Positions 43,086 through 51,472 of a stretch of DNA of 64,000 bases are shown one piece after another. The notes beneath the pieces are model-generated. The model was not told where the DNA came from and ran no database searches. It saw only the letters and a program-made list of their open reading frames with translations. Location of the stretch: contig CAZULM010000010.1 in the NCBI GenBank assembly GCA_964621185.1, positions 1 through 64,000 on the forward strand, written 5' to 3'. The stretch is from M3007 sp964621185 (lineage in GTDB: Bacteria > Bacteroidota > Bacteroidia > Chitinophagales > Saprospiraceae). Numbering within the stretch: position 1 is the stretch's first letter; each line of letters opens with the position of its first letter. The position numbers and the translations under genes were made by a program.

Positions 43086-44111
43086 CTATACCGAAACAGC
43101 GGCTTTTTGCAATTTTTGCTTCAAAATACCCGCTTCGAGCAGGTATTCGGCAATTTGGACGGCATTGGTAGCGGCGCCTTTGCGCAAATTGTCGCTCACC
43201 ACCCACATGTTCAAGGTGTTGGGGTTGCTCTCGTCGCGGCGGAGGCGGCCTACGAAAACATCGTCTTTGTCGTGCGCCATCAGGGGCATAGGGTACTGCA
43301 AATTAGCAGGGTCATCGACAAGCACTACGCCGGGGGCGCTTTCGAGCAGTTTGCGCACATGATCGAGGTCGAAGTCGCGCTCAAACTCCACGTTTACAGA
43401 CTCCGAGTGCCCGCCGGTCACCGGTACGCGCACGGTTGTGGCCGTTACGCGGATGCCCTCGTCGCCCATGATCTTTTTGGTTTCCAGCACCATCTTCATC
43501 TCCTCTTTGGTATAGCCGTTTTCCATAAAAACGTCGATGTGTGGCAGCAGGTTAAGGTCGATCTGGTAGGGGTAGGCGCGCTCGCCCGGCTTGCCCGCAC
43601 GCTCGTTCATCAATTGGTCAACCGCTTTTACGCCCGTGCCGGTAACGCTTTGGTAGGTGCTTACGACCACCCGCTTTACCTTGTAAGCTTCGTGCAAGGG
43701 CTTGAGTGCGACAACCATCTGGATGGTAGAGCAGTTCGGGTTGGCGATGATCTTGTCGTTTTCTGTGAGCACATCTGCGTTGACTTCCGGCACGACGAGC
43801 TTTTTGTCGGGGTCCATGCGCCAGGCGGAAGAGTTGTCGATCACGACCGTTCCGTTTTCCGCGAAGCGCGGCGCCCATTCCTTGGAAACGCTGCCGCCAG
43901 CCGAGAAAATGGCCACATCGGGCTTTTGGCCCACCGCCTCTGCCATCCCAATAAGCTTGATGTCTTTGCCTTTAAACGTCAGTGTTTTGCCGACCGAGCG
44001 TTCGCTGGCGACAAGCAACAGTTCTGAAACGGGGAAATTGCGCTCTGCGAGCACTTGCAACATTTTTGAGCCTACGAGTCCCGTAGCGCCGACGACTGCG
44101 ACTTTCATCAA
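43086..44111 (-). CDS. asd: Aspartate-semialdehyde dehydrogenase
   Basis: A 341-residue enzyme reducing aspartyl phosphate to aspartate semialdehyde for lysine, methionine and threonine synthesis. It has the NADP motif VGATGLVGSKML, the catalytic cysteine in NPNCSTIQMVVALKPL, and the phosphate/active-site segment VVVSTYQSVTGTG. The C-terminal RVPVTGGHSESVNVEF carries the catalytic histidine. The first codon pair is ATG ATG; either start is possible. It has a -7 box at 44153-44160, and copy a of the dispersed repeat begins 2 bp beyond that box. Confidence 0.93.
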   Translation of the reverse strand: MMKVAVVGATGLVGSKMLQVLAERNFPVSELLLVASERSVGKTLTFKGKDIKLIGMAEAVGQKPDVAIFSAGGSVSKEWAPRFAENGTVVIDNSSAWRMDPDKKLVVPEVNADVLTENDKIIANPNCSTIQMVVALKPLHEAYKVKRVVVSTYQSVTGTGVKAVDQLMNERAGKPGERAYPYQIDLNLLPHIDVFMENGYTKEEMKMVLETKKIMGDEGIRVTATTVRVPVTGGHSESVNVEFERDFDLDHVRKLLESAPGVVLVDDPANLQYPMPLMAHDKDDVFVGRLRRDESNPNTLNMWVVSDNLRKGAATNAVQIAEYLLEAGILKQKLQKAAVSV

Positions 44112-44152
44112 TTATCGAATAAATGGGTGAATAAAATTTGCTTTTAGCAGGG

Positions 44153-44160
44153 CAAAGGTA
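44153..44160 (-). promoter_or_regulatory. Bacteroidota -7 element for asd
   Basis: Reads TACCTTTG on the minus strand, 42 bp above the asd start. The -33 region falls inside the dispersed repeat that begins at 44163, where no TTG occurs at the standard 18-bp spacing. Confidence 0.5.
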
Positions 44161-44162
44161 TG

Positions 44163-44262
44163 TATAGCCAACGCAAAGTGGTTGTGAAAATTGGATGTTT
44201 GCAATCTATTGAAAATCAAATTTTAAGCATCCATCAATCCATCAAATCCACCCAAATCCTGG
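44163..44262 (+). repeat. Dispersed ~100-bp repeat, copy a
   Basis: It begins TATAGCCAACGCAAAGTGGT and ends CAAATCCACCCAAATCCTGG. It matches 62391-62520, which has a 30-bp insertion, and the reverse of 27464-27657. Confidence 0.85.
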
Positions 44263-44271
44263 TATTCTTCC

Positions 44272-44796
44272 TCAATTTGCCGCAGCGATTCTTCTGTGCC
44301 AACTTTTGGCAAACGGCTGGAGCCACTTTTCTGAGAGGTCGCGCTTGCTTTGCACCAGCGTGTTGGCCATCAAGGTACTATCGGTTATTTGTTGGCTTTT
44401 CACCGCCTCTGCAAGCGCTTTCTGGTCGGCAAACGTCAGACGGCCATCGTCGCCGACCCAGGCGAAGCGCATCCGCTCAAAAAAATCGACCTTGAGGGCA
44501 TCGCCGAGCTTTTCCAAGAAATGGACAGACTTGTCTATGGAGCAGCCGCTCGCGCCTGCACGGGTTTCATCGACCATCAGGAAAACAAAGCGGTTTTGGA
44601 ATACTTCAGCTGTGGCAAGCAATGCCTGGTTGTGGGCCGTCCAGGCGCGGCAAAATGCGTCCAATTCCTGTTGCACGGCATCTGCCTCGGCATCTGAAAG
44701 GTTTCGGTTGCAGACATAAGCCCAAACCCGCGAATCGGGCGAGAAGTCGGGCAATTGGGCAATACTGGGTGTCAATGTGTTCGACATAGCAGGCAC
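44272..44796 (-). CDS. Conserved hypothetical protein of Bacteroidota
   Basis: A 174-residue soluble protein without signal peptide or membrane segment. Recognisable pieces are FSPDSRVWAYVCNRNLSDAE, HNQALLATAEVFQNRFVFLM and VDETRAGASGCSIDKSVHFL. Similar Bacteroidota proteins are sometimes labelled ABC transporter ATPase, but no Walker motif is visible here, so I do not use that name. The gene starts 6 bp below the DinB gene on the same strand, so the two are probably co-transcribed. An ATG three codons in is an alternative start. Function unknown. Confidence 0.6.
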   Translation of the reverse strand: MPAMSNTLTPSIAQLPDFSPDSRVWAYVCNRNLSDAEADAVQQELDAFCRAWTAHNQALLATAEVFQNRFVFLMVDETRAGASGCSIDKSVHFLEKLGDALKVDFFERMRFAWVGDDGRLTFADQKALAEAVKSQQITDSTLMANTLVQSKRDLSEKWLQPFAKSWHRRIAAAN

Positions 44797-44802
44797 AAGG
44801 AA

Positions 44803-45291
44803 TTATTTGACGCGAAGGTACTTGATAAAATCTGTTGCAGGAGGGTCGGTGATGCCAAGGTTTCGCGCAATGGTCACAATTTGCCCACGGTGGTAGCTGC
44901 TGTGGTTCATGCAATGGTGGATCATCTCGGCGCGCTGGCGGCGGTCTTCCGTGCCGTTAAACAGGCGGAAATCGCAGGCTTCTTCAAATTTTTCCGCGCC
45001 AAGCGACTGCACGTATTCGTTAAAAGCTGCCGACTGCTGCAAAATCCCTTCGAACACGTCTTCTGTTGACCCCTGAAAGGTCAGCGATAAAAAGGTCGTT
45101 GCAGAGATGCCGTGCAGACGCTCCAGCCATACGTTTTCCGCGCCCCAGATATGCAGAAGGGTCAGTTTTATATTGGGGAAGCTGGAGGGCACCTCCTGTT
45201 CCATCATATTTAATGGCTTGGTTTTTAGCCAGTTGACAGTTTGAGTGTTGGCCCAAAGATTGTACTGTGCGTAGTCGCGAAGTAATTTCAT
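44803..45291 (-). CDS. DinB-family putative metalloenzyme
   Basis: A 162-residue four-helix-bundle protein. Histidines at family positions appear in IKLTLLHIWGAENVWLERLH, EMIHHCMNHSSYHRGQIVTI and nearby; the usual HxxxHxxxHRGQ-type motif is visible as NHSSYHRGQ. DinB/YfiT proteins are thought to be divalent-metal-dependent thiol transferases or hydrolases, though DinB itself has no known function. The gene heads a two-gene unit with the hypothetical protein below and is convergent with nothing; msrB lies upstream on the same strand. Confidence 0.8.
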   Translation of the reverse strand: MKLLRDYAQYNLWANTQTVNWLKTKPLNMMEQEVPSSFPNIKLTLLHIWGAENVWLERLHGISATTFLSLTFQGSTEDVFEGILQQSAAFNEYVQSLGAEKFEEACDFRLFNGTEDRRQRAEMIHHCMNHSSYHRGQIVTIARNLGITDPPATDFIKYLRVK

Positions 45292-45332
45292 GCTTTGTTG
45301 CTGACGCTAAGTTGGTTTATCATTCAAGTTTT

Positions 45333-45725
45333 CTATTCCGCAGCCTTTTCAGGCACAAACCGTATAGACAACGAATTCACGCAGTGCCGCGTGTTCTTTG
45401 CCGTCATGCGCTCCCCTTCAAACACGTGGCCGAGGTGCCCTTCGCAGTTGGCGCACACGATTTCGGTGCGCTTCATGCCGAAAGAATTGTCCGTGTGCCG
45501 GACGACGGCGCCGGGAAGCTCGTCGTCGAAAGATGGCCAGCCGCAGCCGCTGTCGAACTTGTCGGCAGATTTGTACAAAGGGGCGTTGCAGCGCCGGCAT
45601 ATATAGGTGCCAGCGGCCTTGAAATTCCAGTATTCTCCTGTAAAAGCCCTTTCTGTGCCTTTTTCGGCAATGACTTTTGTCTCCTCGGGCGTGAGGACGT
45701 TCCAGTTTTGAGATTTGTTTTCCAT
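45333..45725 (-). CDS. msrB: Peptide-methionine (R)-S-oxide reductase
   Basis: A 130-residue enzyme repairing the R form of methionine sulfoxide. Zinc ligands are in two CxxC pairs (YICRRCNAPL and IVCANCEGHLGHVF). The catalytic cysteine lies in RHCVNSLSIRF, and GCGWPSFDDELP forms the substrate pocket. No signal peptide, so cytoplasmic. It is divergent from the OxyR-like gene across a 114-bp spacer, which makes it a likely OxyR target, though an operator was not identified. Confidence 0.93.
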   Translation of the reverse strand: MENKSQNWNVLTPEETKVIAEKGTERAFTGEYWNFKAAGTYICRRCNAPLYKSADKFDSGCGWPSFDDELPGAVVRHTDNSFGMKRTEIVCANCEGHLGHVFEGERMTAKNTRHCVNSLSIRFVPEKAAE

Positions 45726-45839
45726 AATTTCCCGATTTGTTCAGGTATAAACAAGTCATGCGGGGAAAAAGATCATCCACAGCGCATACATTTGCCATTG
45801 ACAATAACGATTCCTTTCAGTTTTCCATAGATACATACA

Positions 45840-46760
45840 ATGAACTTCCAGCAACTCAAATATGTGCTCGCCGTTGAGCAGCACCGGCATTTCGGCAAGG
45901 CCGCTGCCGGCTGTTTTGTGACCCAACCGACCTTGAGCATGATGATCCAAAACCTGGAAGACGAACTGGGGGTCAAAATATTTGACCGCAGCAAACAACC
46001 GGTAGTGCCGACTGCTGTTGGGGAACTGATCATTGAACAAGCCCGGAACGTATTGCGGGAGCAAGAACGCCTGTTCGACCTGGTGAGGCAGCAAAAGTCG
46101 TCGCTCAGCGGTGAATTAAGGGTAGGGATTATCCCGACCTTGGCGCCTTACCTTGTGCACCGGTTTATCAACGCATTTTTGGAAAAATACCCCGACATAC
46201 AGCTTTCTGTTTCAGAGTATGTCACGACGTCCATCGTAAAACGCTTGAAGAAGAGCCAACTGGACGTGGGGATCTTGGTCAGCCCATTGGGCGATTCGGC
46301 CATCCAAGAGACCCGCCTGTTCTATGAGCCGCTGCTGGTCTATTCATCCCATAGCTATAAAAAACACTTTTTACTGCCGGAGGACCTGGAACCGGACGAA
46401 CTGTTGCTGTTAGAAGAGGGCCACTGCCTGCGCTCCCAGATCATGAACCTTTGCGAGCTGCAACGGCGTTCCGACAGCAGGCTGCATTACCAAAGCGGCA
46501 GCCTGGAGGCCCTGATGCGCTTGGTCGGCACCGGGCAAGGCATAACCATTATTCCCGCCATGGCAGTAGAAACCCTCCCCGAATCCCAAAAACTACATGT
46601 TTTTCCGTTCAAAGCGCCGGCGCCGGTGCGCGAAGTCAGCCTGGCAACACACCGGAATTACTTGAAAAGCGACTTGATCGCGGCGCTGAAATCGGAGATC
46701 ATGGCGAGTATCCCTGCGGAATTTATGGATGGAAAGGGGATAAGGCCATTGCCGCTGTAA
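45840..46760 (+). CDS. oxyR: OxyR-type LysR regulator
   Basis: A 306-residue LysR-family activator. The N-terminal helix-turn-helix is MNFQQLKYVLAVEQHRHFGK with QPTLSMMIQNLEDELGVKIF. The effector domain has the peroxide-sensing segment EEGHCLRSQIMNLCEL: two cysteines nine residues apart, exactly as Cys199 and Cys208 in E. coli OxyR, so disulfide switching should be conserved. It should respond to hydrogen peroxide. The gene is divergent from msrB and convergent with a di-haem peroxidase, both plausible regulon members. Confidence 0.9.
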   Translation: MNFQQLKYVLAVEQHRHFGKAAAGCFVTQPTLSMMIQNLEDELGVKIFDRSKQPVVPTAVGELIIEQARNVLREQERLFDLVRQQKSSLSGELRVGIIPTLAPYLVHRFINAFLEKYPDIQLSVSEYVTTSIVKRLKKSQLDVGILVSPLGDSAIQETRLFYEPLLVYSSHSYKKHFLLPEDLEPDELLLLEEGHCLRSQIMNLCELQRRSDSRLHYQSGSLEALMRLVGTGQGITIIPAMAVETLPESQKLHVFPFKAPAPVREVSLATHRNYLKSDLIAALKSEIMASIPAEFMDGKGIRPLPL

Positions 46761-46768
46761 TTATGCCC

Positions 46769-46810
46769 ATCGGGCGGCGCCCGATGCAGGTGATTCCGCC
46801 CTTTAAGGGC
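46769..46810. repeat. REP-like double hairpin between convergent genes
   Basis: Hairpin 1 ATCGGGC/GCCCGAT (46769-46785) and hairpin 2 GCCCTTTAAGGGC (46798-46810), separated by GCAGGTGATTCC. The same two-hairpin layout with the TGAT spacer occurs at 57161-57214 and 57278-57319. Located between convergent oxyR and peroxidase ends. Confidence 0.75.
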
Positions 46811-46828
46811 TGAGATGGCGGGATGGGG

Positions 46829-47761
46829 CTAATGGCGTTTCAAAAAACGGTCGTCAGTCAGCGCCTCCAGAAATTGCTTGAGGTCGGCTTTTTCTTCAAA
46901 GCTGAGGTTCAATGGCTCGTTGAGCAGGCTGTCGCGGTTAAGGCCGCCGGGCACGGTCTGGTTGGGCTGGTCGTAAAATTCTATGACTTCTTCGAGGGTG
47001 TTGAACATGCCGTTGTGCATGTATGGCGCGGTGAGGGCCACATTGCGCAAGCCCGGCACCTTGAATTTCCCCAGGTCGCTGCTGTCGCCCGTGATATCGA
47101 ATCGTCCGCGGTCGGCCAGGTTGCGGCGGCCGGTGTATAGCCCGACATTCCGGAACTCGTCGCCGGTGAAGTCGGGCGAGAAGTGGCAGTCGAAGCATTT
47201 CCCTTTTACCATAAAAACCTCGCGCCCGCGCACGGCGGCCTCGCTCATGCCGTTGGGCATTTTTGCCATCCAGCGGTCGAAAGGGGAATTGGAGGTTTCC
47301 AGGCTGCGGACAAATGCTGCCAGGGCGGCGGCCAGGGTCTGCGGGCTGGCAGGAGCGCCGAATACAGTTTTGAATGCCGTGTCGTAGCCCTTGTTTTCGC
47401 GCAGCCTATAGGTGACCAATGTCAGGGTGGCGTGCATCTCCAGGGTATCCTGGATGGGCATAAGCACCTGTTGCTCCAGCGTTGCCGCGCGACCGTCGTA
47501 GAAAAAATAAGGCCTTGCGCTCATGTTGGTGATGCCTGGTGAATTTCGGCGGCCAAGCGTGCCGCCCACGCCGCGGCTGAACAAGGCTGTGTCGCAAAAT
47601 GCAAATTCGGGGATGTGGCAGCTGGCACAGCTTATTGTGCTGTCGAGCGACAAAATCGGGTCAGAAAACAACCTTTCGCCCAAGGATTCGGGCGTTTCGG
47701 GGTCCGGGAGACCGAACCCGAACAACAACGCAGCAACAAAGACAAATGCGGCAATTCTCAT
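46829..47761 (-). CDS. Di-haem cytochrome c peroxidase family protein
   Basis: A 310-residue exported protein with a signal peptide (MRIAAFVFVAALLFGFGLP). Two haem c sites are present: SCASCHIPEF and CFDCHFSPDF. Family motifs include SPGITNMSARPYFFYDGRAA and VALTAPYMHNGMFNTLEEVI. It should reduce hydrogen peroxide in the periplasm using cytochrome electrons, or act as a MauG-like oxidase. The ATG at 47761 is chosen over upstream codons (to 47839), which lack a signal peptide and cross a TACTTTTG -7 box. Confidence 0.87.
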   Translation of the reverse strand: MRIAAFVFVAALLFGFGLPDPETPESLGERLFSDPILSLDSTISCASCHIPEFAFCDTALFSRGVGGTLGRRNSPGITNMSARPYFFYDGRAATLEQQVLMPIQDTLEMHATLTLVTYRLRENKGYDTAFKTVFGAPASPQTLAAALAAFVRSLETSNSPFDRWMAKMPNGMSEAAVRGREVFMVKGKCFDCHFSPDFTGDEFRNVGLYTGRRNLADRGRFDITGDSSDLGKFKVPGLRNVALTAPYMHNGMFNTLEEVIEFYDQPNQTVPGGLNRDSLLNEPLNLSFEEKADLKQFLEALTDDRFLKRH

Positions 47762-47765
47762 GGTG

Positions 47766-47773
47766 CAAAAGTA
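47766..47773 (-). promoter_or_regulatory. Bacteroidota -7-like element at the peroxidase start
   Basis: TACTTTTG on the minus strand ends 4 bp before the ATG. If used, the mRNA would be nearly leaderless. It may be a chance match. Confidence 0.3.
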
Positions 47774-47854
47774 AGGTACGCGGCAATTTTGCTGTAAAAT
47801 TTCCGGCAATTCGACCATAAGCCTTAACTTTCGGGTCACAAATCCGATTTATTC

Positions 47855-49543
47855 ATGAAAAATTTACTCCTCCTCGCCTGCGTTTTCGCTTGCTTCAGCG
47901 CTTTTGCCAGTCCCGCGCCCAACTTTACCGTCACCACCTCCGACAACCAGACCATCCAACTGTACCAGAACTTTATCAGCCAGGGGAAGGTCGTTGTCAT
48001 CGAGGCTTTTTTCATCGCTTGCCCGCCTTGCGCCACCCATGCGCCCTTGCTGCAAAACCTTTACACCCAGATGCAGGCCGCACATCCCGGCAAGGTGGAA
48101 TTCATTCTGCTAAGCACCCAAACGGGCGATATCAACACGAGCGTGGCCTCATACAAAGCCAGCAAAGGGCTTACCATGCCCGCTGCAGGTTCCGACGGCG
48201 GCAGCATTGCCGCGCTGCAGCCTTACACCAGCGGGCAGTTCGGGCCGTTTTTGGGCACGCCCACCTTCATCGTCATTGCGCCCAATACAGGCGAGGTGCA
48301 TTTCGACATAAGGGGCAATTCGGCCTCTGCCACCATCGCCAAAGTGAGCCAAAAAATAGAGGAATTGCTTCCGCCACCTTTCGTGCCAACCTATTGCAGC
48401 TTGAAAGACCCATTCAACAACAACTTGAGCGACGTGGCCTTGCAGGTGACGGCGGGGGCTTTCGATACGACCATAATGGCCAACGGCAACTATACCCTTT
48501 CCACGGTCGCTTCATTAGCCAACAAAACCTACACCATCAAACCTGCCAAGGACGACAACCCCTTGAACGGCCTTACCACCTACGACCTTGTGCTGATTTC
48601 CAAACATATATTGGGCATTGAAGCCCTCAAATGCGCTTGGCAGCGCTTGGCCGCCGATGTTAACTGCAGCGGCTCCATCACGACTTTCGATATCGTGGCT
48701 GCCCGAAAAGTGATCCTGGGCATCAACCAGGAGCTGCCCTGTGGGTCATACAGGTTCGCCCCGGATTCCGCCAGCGCGATGAACGGCGATTGTGCGGCAT
48801 TTGTCGGGACAAAAACAGGCGACGTTACTGCCGGCGTGTGCAATGAGCTGGGCCCCATGCCCGAAGCGCGCGAAGCCTGGAAAATGGAGGGCGAAGATCG
48901 GGCCATGCTGGCAGGTGAGACCGCTTTTGTGTTCCTGAACGCGGCGCAAGCGATGGACATGCTTGGCATGCAAGGCACATTTTCTTTCGACGAAAATTAC
49001 TTGAGCATCACCAGCATATCTGCCCCAAACCTTGCGGGGTTTGGCGCGCAAAATTACCACTTGGGCAAATCGCCGAACGGGGTGTTCCGGATATCCTGGG
49101 AAAACCCGCAGGGCCAACTGCTTGAAGCCGGGCGCCCTATTTTGGCCCTGGAAATCACGGCAAAAAAAGCAGGAAGGCTCTCCGATTTGTTGCATATCAA
49201 CACCCATTCGGCGCTGCGCCCAGAATCCTACGATGCAACGGGCGGCACCCACCTGCTAGCGCTAATCTGGGACTCCAGGGAAAAAACCAGCTACCTTCCA
49301 TTTGATGAATTCTATATCAGCCCTAACCCTGCAAAAGGCCCGTTTTCCGTCAGCACCTACTGCAGCCAAGATCAGGACTACTTAATTGAAATCATCGATC
49401 TGCAGGGAAAAACCAGGTACAAGAACAGTTCTTTCGCCAGCAAAGGCCATAACTCCTGGCAAATAGACCTGGAGCGCAACTCGCCCGGTCTTTATTTGTT
49501 GCGGGTGAACGGGGGTGTTCAGGGGAAAATTGTGCTTTTTTAG
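47855..49543 (+). CDS. Secreted thioredoxin-like/dockerin-like/cohesin-like protein with T9SS type A tail
   Basis: A 562-residue protein with signal peptide (MKNLLLLACVFACFSAFASP). Residues 20-170 are thioredoxin-like with CPPC in EAFFIACPPCATHAPLL. Residues about 220-290 are dockerin-like, with two EF-hand-like segments (NPLNGLTTYDLVLISKHILG and DVNCSGSITTFDIVAARKVI). Next is a beta-rich cohesin-like domain (TAFVFLNAAQAMDMLGMQGT). The end (YISPNPAKGPFSV ... GLYLLRVNGG) is a T9SS type A sorting domain. Its role outside the cell is unknown. It is divergent from the peroxidase gene across 93 bp. Confidence 0.8.
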   Translation: MKNLLLLACVFACFSAFASPAPNFTVTTSDNQTIQLYQNFISQGKVVVIEAFFIACPPCATHAPLLQNLYTQMQAAHPGKVEFILLSTQTGDINTSVASYKASKGLTMPAAGSDGGSIAALQPYTSGQFGPFLGTPTFIVIAPNTGEVHFDIRGNSASATIAKVSQKIEELLPPPFVPTYCSLKDPFNNNLSDVALQVTAGAFDTTIMANGNYTLSTVASLANKTYTIKPAKDDNPLNGLTTYDLVLISKHILGIEALKCAWQRLAADVNCSGSITTFDIVAARKVILGINQELPCGSYRFAPDSASAMNGDCAAFVGTKTGDVTAGVCNELGPMPEAREAWKMEGEDRAMLAGETAFVFLNAAQAMDMLGMQGTFSFDENYLSITSISAPNLAGFGAQNYHLGKSPNGVFRISWENPQGQLLEAGRPILALEITAKKAGRLSDLLHINTHSALRPESYDATGGTHLLALIWDSREKTSYLPFDEFYISPNPAKGPFSVSTYCSQDQDYLIEIIDLQGKTRYKNSSFASKGHNSWQIDLERNSPGLYLLRVNGGVQGKIVLF

Positions 49544-49552
49544 GGATTCTGG

Positions 49553-49636
49553 TTTCGGGTTTCTGGTTTCAGTTACAATATTTTGGCAATTATTGAAATG
49601 CTTTTTCAACAACAACCCGAAACCTGAAACCCGAAA
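49553..49636. terminator. 18-bp inverted repeat between convergent genes
   Basis: TTTCGGGTTTCTGGTTTC (49553-49570) pairs with GAAACCTGAAACCCGAAA (49619-49636) apart from one T/T mismatch, around a 48-base loop. Poly-A/T runs flank both sides, suiting a bidirectional terminator for the genes ending at 49543 and 49642. Confidence 0.65.
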
Positions 49637-49641
49637 AAAAA

Positions 49642-51144
49642 TCACATCCGCCCCAGCGTCACGAATTTCCCGTTCAAAATCTTGTAGGAGCGCCCCATTA
49701 TGGTGATGGTTTCACCTTCTTTCATTTCTTTGAGCTTGGTGATGTCTTCTTTGATGGTATGCAAGCTGCCTTTTGTCTTCCAGGCGATGTACAGGTGTGC
49801 CGGATTGGGGTAATATTTTACACCGCAAAGGATTACGCGGACGGGCTTGGTTATCTGTGGCACCAGTTCTATGTCGCGCGGGGTGGCGTTGTTATCGGAA
49901 ATCAGTATCACCTCTTCACATTCCGGGCAGGCTTTGATGCCCGCCAAAATGGCTTCGATGTCATTTTCGGGCGTATCGTCGCCATCGCCGGCGGCAATGG
50001 CGGATATCATGGTTTCTTCCAGCACTTCAATGTTCTTGGGCTTGGCATGGTAAATCCCGCCTGTACTTCCGATCACTTTGTCATAAGTGGTTTTTGAATC
50101 GCCGTCGTTGAAGAAAACGAAATGGCTGGTATTTTGCAGGTTGCCTTTCAGCGCGTTCCAGAGCAGCAGGTCGGCGATATAGGGCATCATGCTTCCGGTG
50201 ACGTCTTCCACGACCAGCATTTTTTTCCAGTCTTTGTTGCGTTCCATTACCTTCATCACGAGGGAGTCGGATTTCAGCCCTTTGCAATCATTTGGGTTGT
50301 AGCCGCGCAAGGGGTGGCTTTCAACGCTGGCTTTGCCATCTTCACCCATCGTAAACTGGAGTAGCAGGGAAAACTCAACCAGGGCGTTGCCTTTGGCCCA
50401 GCCGGAAAGGTTGCCCATGACGGCTTTGATGTGCTCGTTGTGCTTGTCGGAAGCCCCTTTGCTCACCCGGATGTTGGTCGGTTTCCCGGAATCGTTGTCG
50501 ATTTGAAACTCCACCAGGGCCGATTTGCTGCTTCCTTTTGCCTTCAACTCGTCTTTTGGGAATTTGACGTTGGCCTCCAGCCAGGTTTTCAGCGCGTCCG
50601 GGCCGCCTGGGTACTTGGCGGCATCTGCGGGCGGGCGTTTCTTGGCACAGTCAACCACCGCATCGAGCTCAGTTTTGATCTCTTCCTTGCGCTCTTCGGT
50701 TACGGGAGGCTGGTAGCGGATGACAAAACCGTGGAAAAGGGTTCGGGCGCTTTCAGGGGTGTTGGCTTCTGTCTGCACAGTGATGTCCCAGCGGATGCCG
50801 GGGTCTTTGAACAGATCGGGGGCAAGCTTTTGCAGCGCAGCAAAGCGCTCCCTGTCCAACGCTTTTTGGTTGGGTTGAGAATGGGTGAACTTGGAATAAA
50901 TATACTCCACGGAGATTTTTCCGTAAGACTCGATGGCTTTGTAGTCCTTGGGGTTGAGGATGCGCGGGCTGCCATAGTTGAATCGGATTGCCAGCTCAAA
51001 CGATCCGAAACCTGAGGTGTCGAAAAAGGGGATTTCTTCCACTGGCTGGGCAAGGATTTCTTTTGGGGAAATTATTTTTTGGCTGAAAAGCGGGGAAAAC
51101 GCAAGGCTGCAAGCGAGCAGCAGCAATGGGGCAAATAGCTTCAT
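49642..51144 (-). CDS. Secreted protein with TonB-like and von Willebrand A-like regions
   Basis: A 500-residue exported protein (signal peptide MKLFAPLLLLACSLAFSPLF, cut near FSQK). Residues about 190-270 look like a TonB C-terminal-type fold (WLEANVKFPKDELKAKGSSK, FQIDNDSGKPTNIRVSKGA). Residues about 305-460 resemble a VWA domain: the MIDAS-like DVTGSMMPYIADLLLWNALK, then FVFFNDGDSK and EVILISDNNATPRDIELVP. No lipobox or T9SS tail is seen, so it may be periplasmic. The function is not known; it is convergent with the thioredoxin-like gene. Confidence 0.65.
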   Translation of the reverse strand: MKLFAPLLLLACSLAFSPLFSQKIISPKEILAQPVEEIPFFDTSGFGSFELAIRFNYGSPRILNPKDYKAIESYGKISVEYIYSKFTHSQPNQKALDRERFAALQKLAPDLFKDPGIRWDITVQTEANTPESARTLFHGFVIRYQPPVTEERKEEIKTELDAVVDCAKKRPPADAAKYPGGPDALKTWLEANVKFPKDELKAKGSSKSALVEFQIDNDSGKPTNIRVSKGASDKHNEHIKAVMGNLSGWAKGNALVEFSLLLQFTMGEDGKASVESHPLRGYNPNDCKGLKSDSLVMKVMERNKDWKKMLVVEDVTGSMMPYIADLLLWNALKGNLQNTSHFVFFNDGDSKTTYDKVIGSTGGIYHAKPKNIEVLEETMISAIAAGDGDDTPENDIEAILAGIKACPECEEVILISDNNATPRDIELVPQITKPVRVILCGVKYYPNPAHLYIAWKTKGSLHTIKEDITKLKEMKEGETITIMGRSYKILNGKFVTLGRM

Positions 51145-51472
51145 AATCGATAATTTTAGGTTAATCTGCTGAATAAATCAGGCATACACTTAAAAAGTTC
51201 CGCAAGTAACGGATTTATCTGATACTATATTTGGTGTTTCAAATAAAAAAAGTGTTGCATCTGTCAGGGAAACTTCTCAACAATTGTCAAAAAAGGAAAT
51301 CGAGAGGCCGAAAATTGTCCGCTTCTATCCTTAAAGTTGATAAATTTGCCACTACTATATTTCTTTGCTTCAGGATCGTGCAATATTTAATCTTTTCTCG
51401 CAGCAACCAATAAGCGAATTGCCAGTCCACCGCATCTCTTGAATGTTAAGACAATTATCAACATTGCCCACC
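51145..51472. other. Intergenic region upstream of the giant repeat protein
   Basis: A 328-bp A/T-rich divergent spacer. I see no ORF, hairpin or repeat that stands out and no clear -33/-7 pair. Confidence 0.5.
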
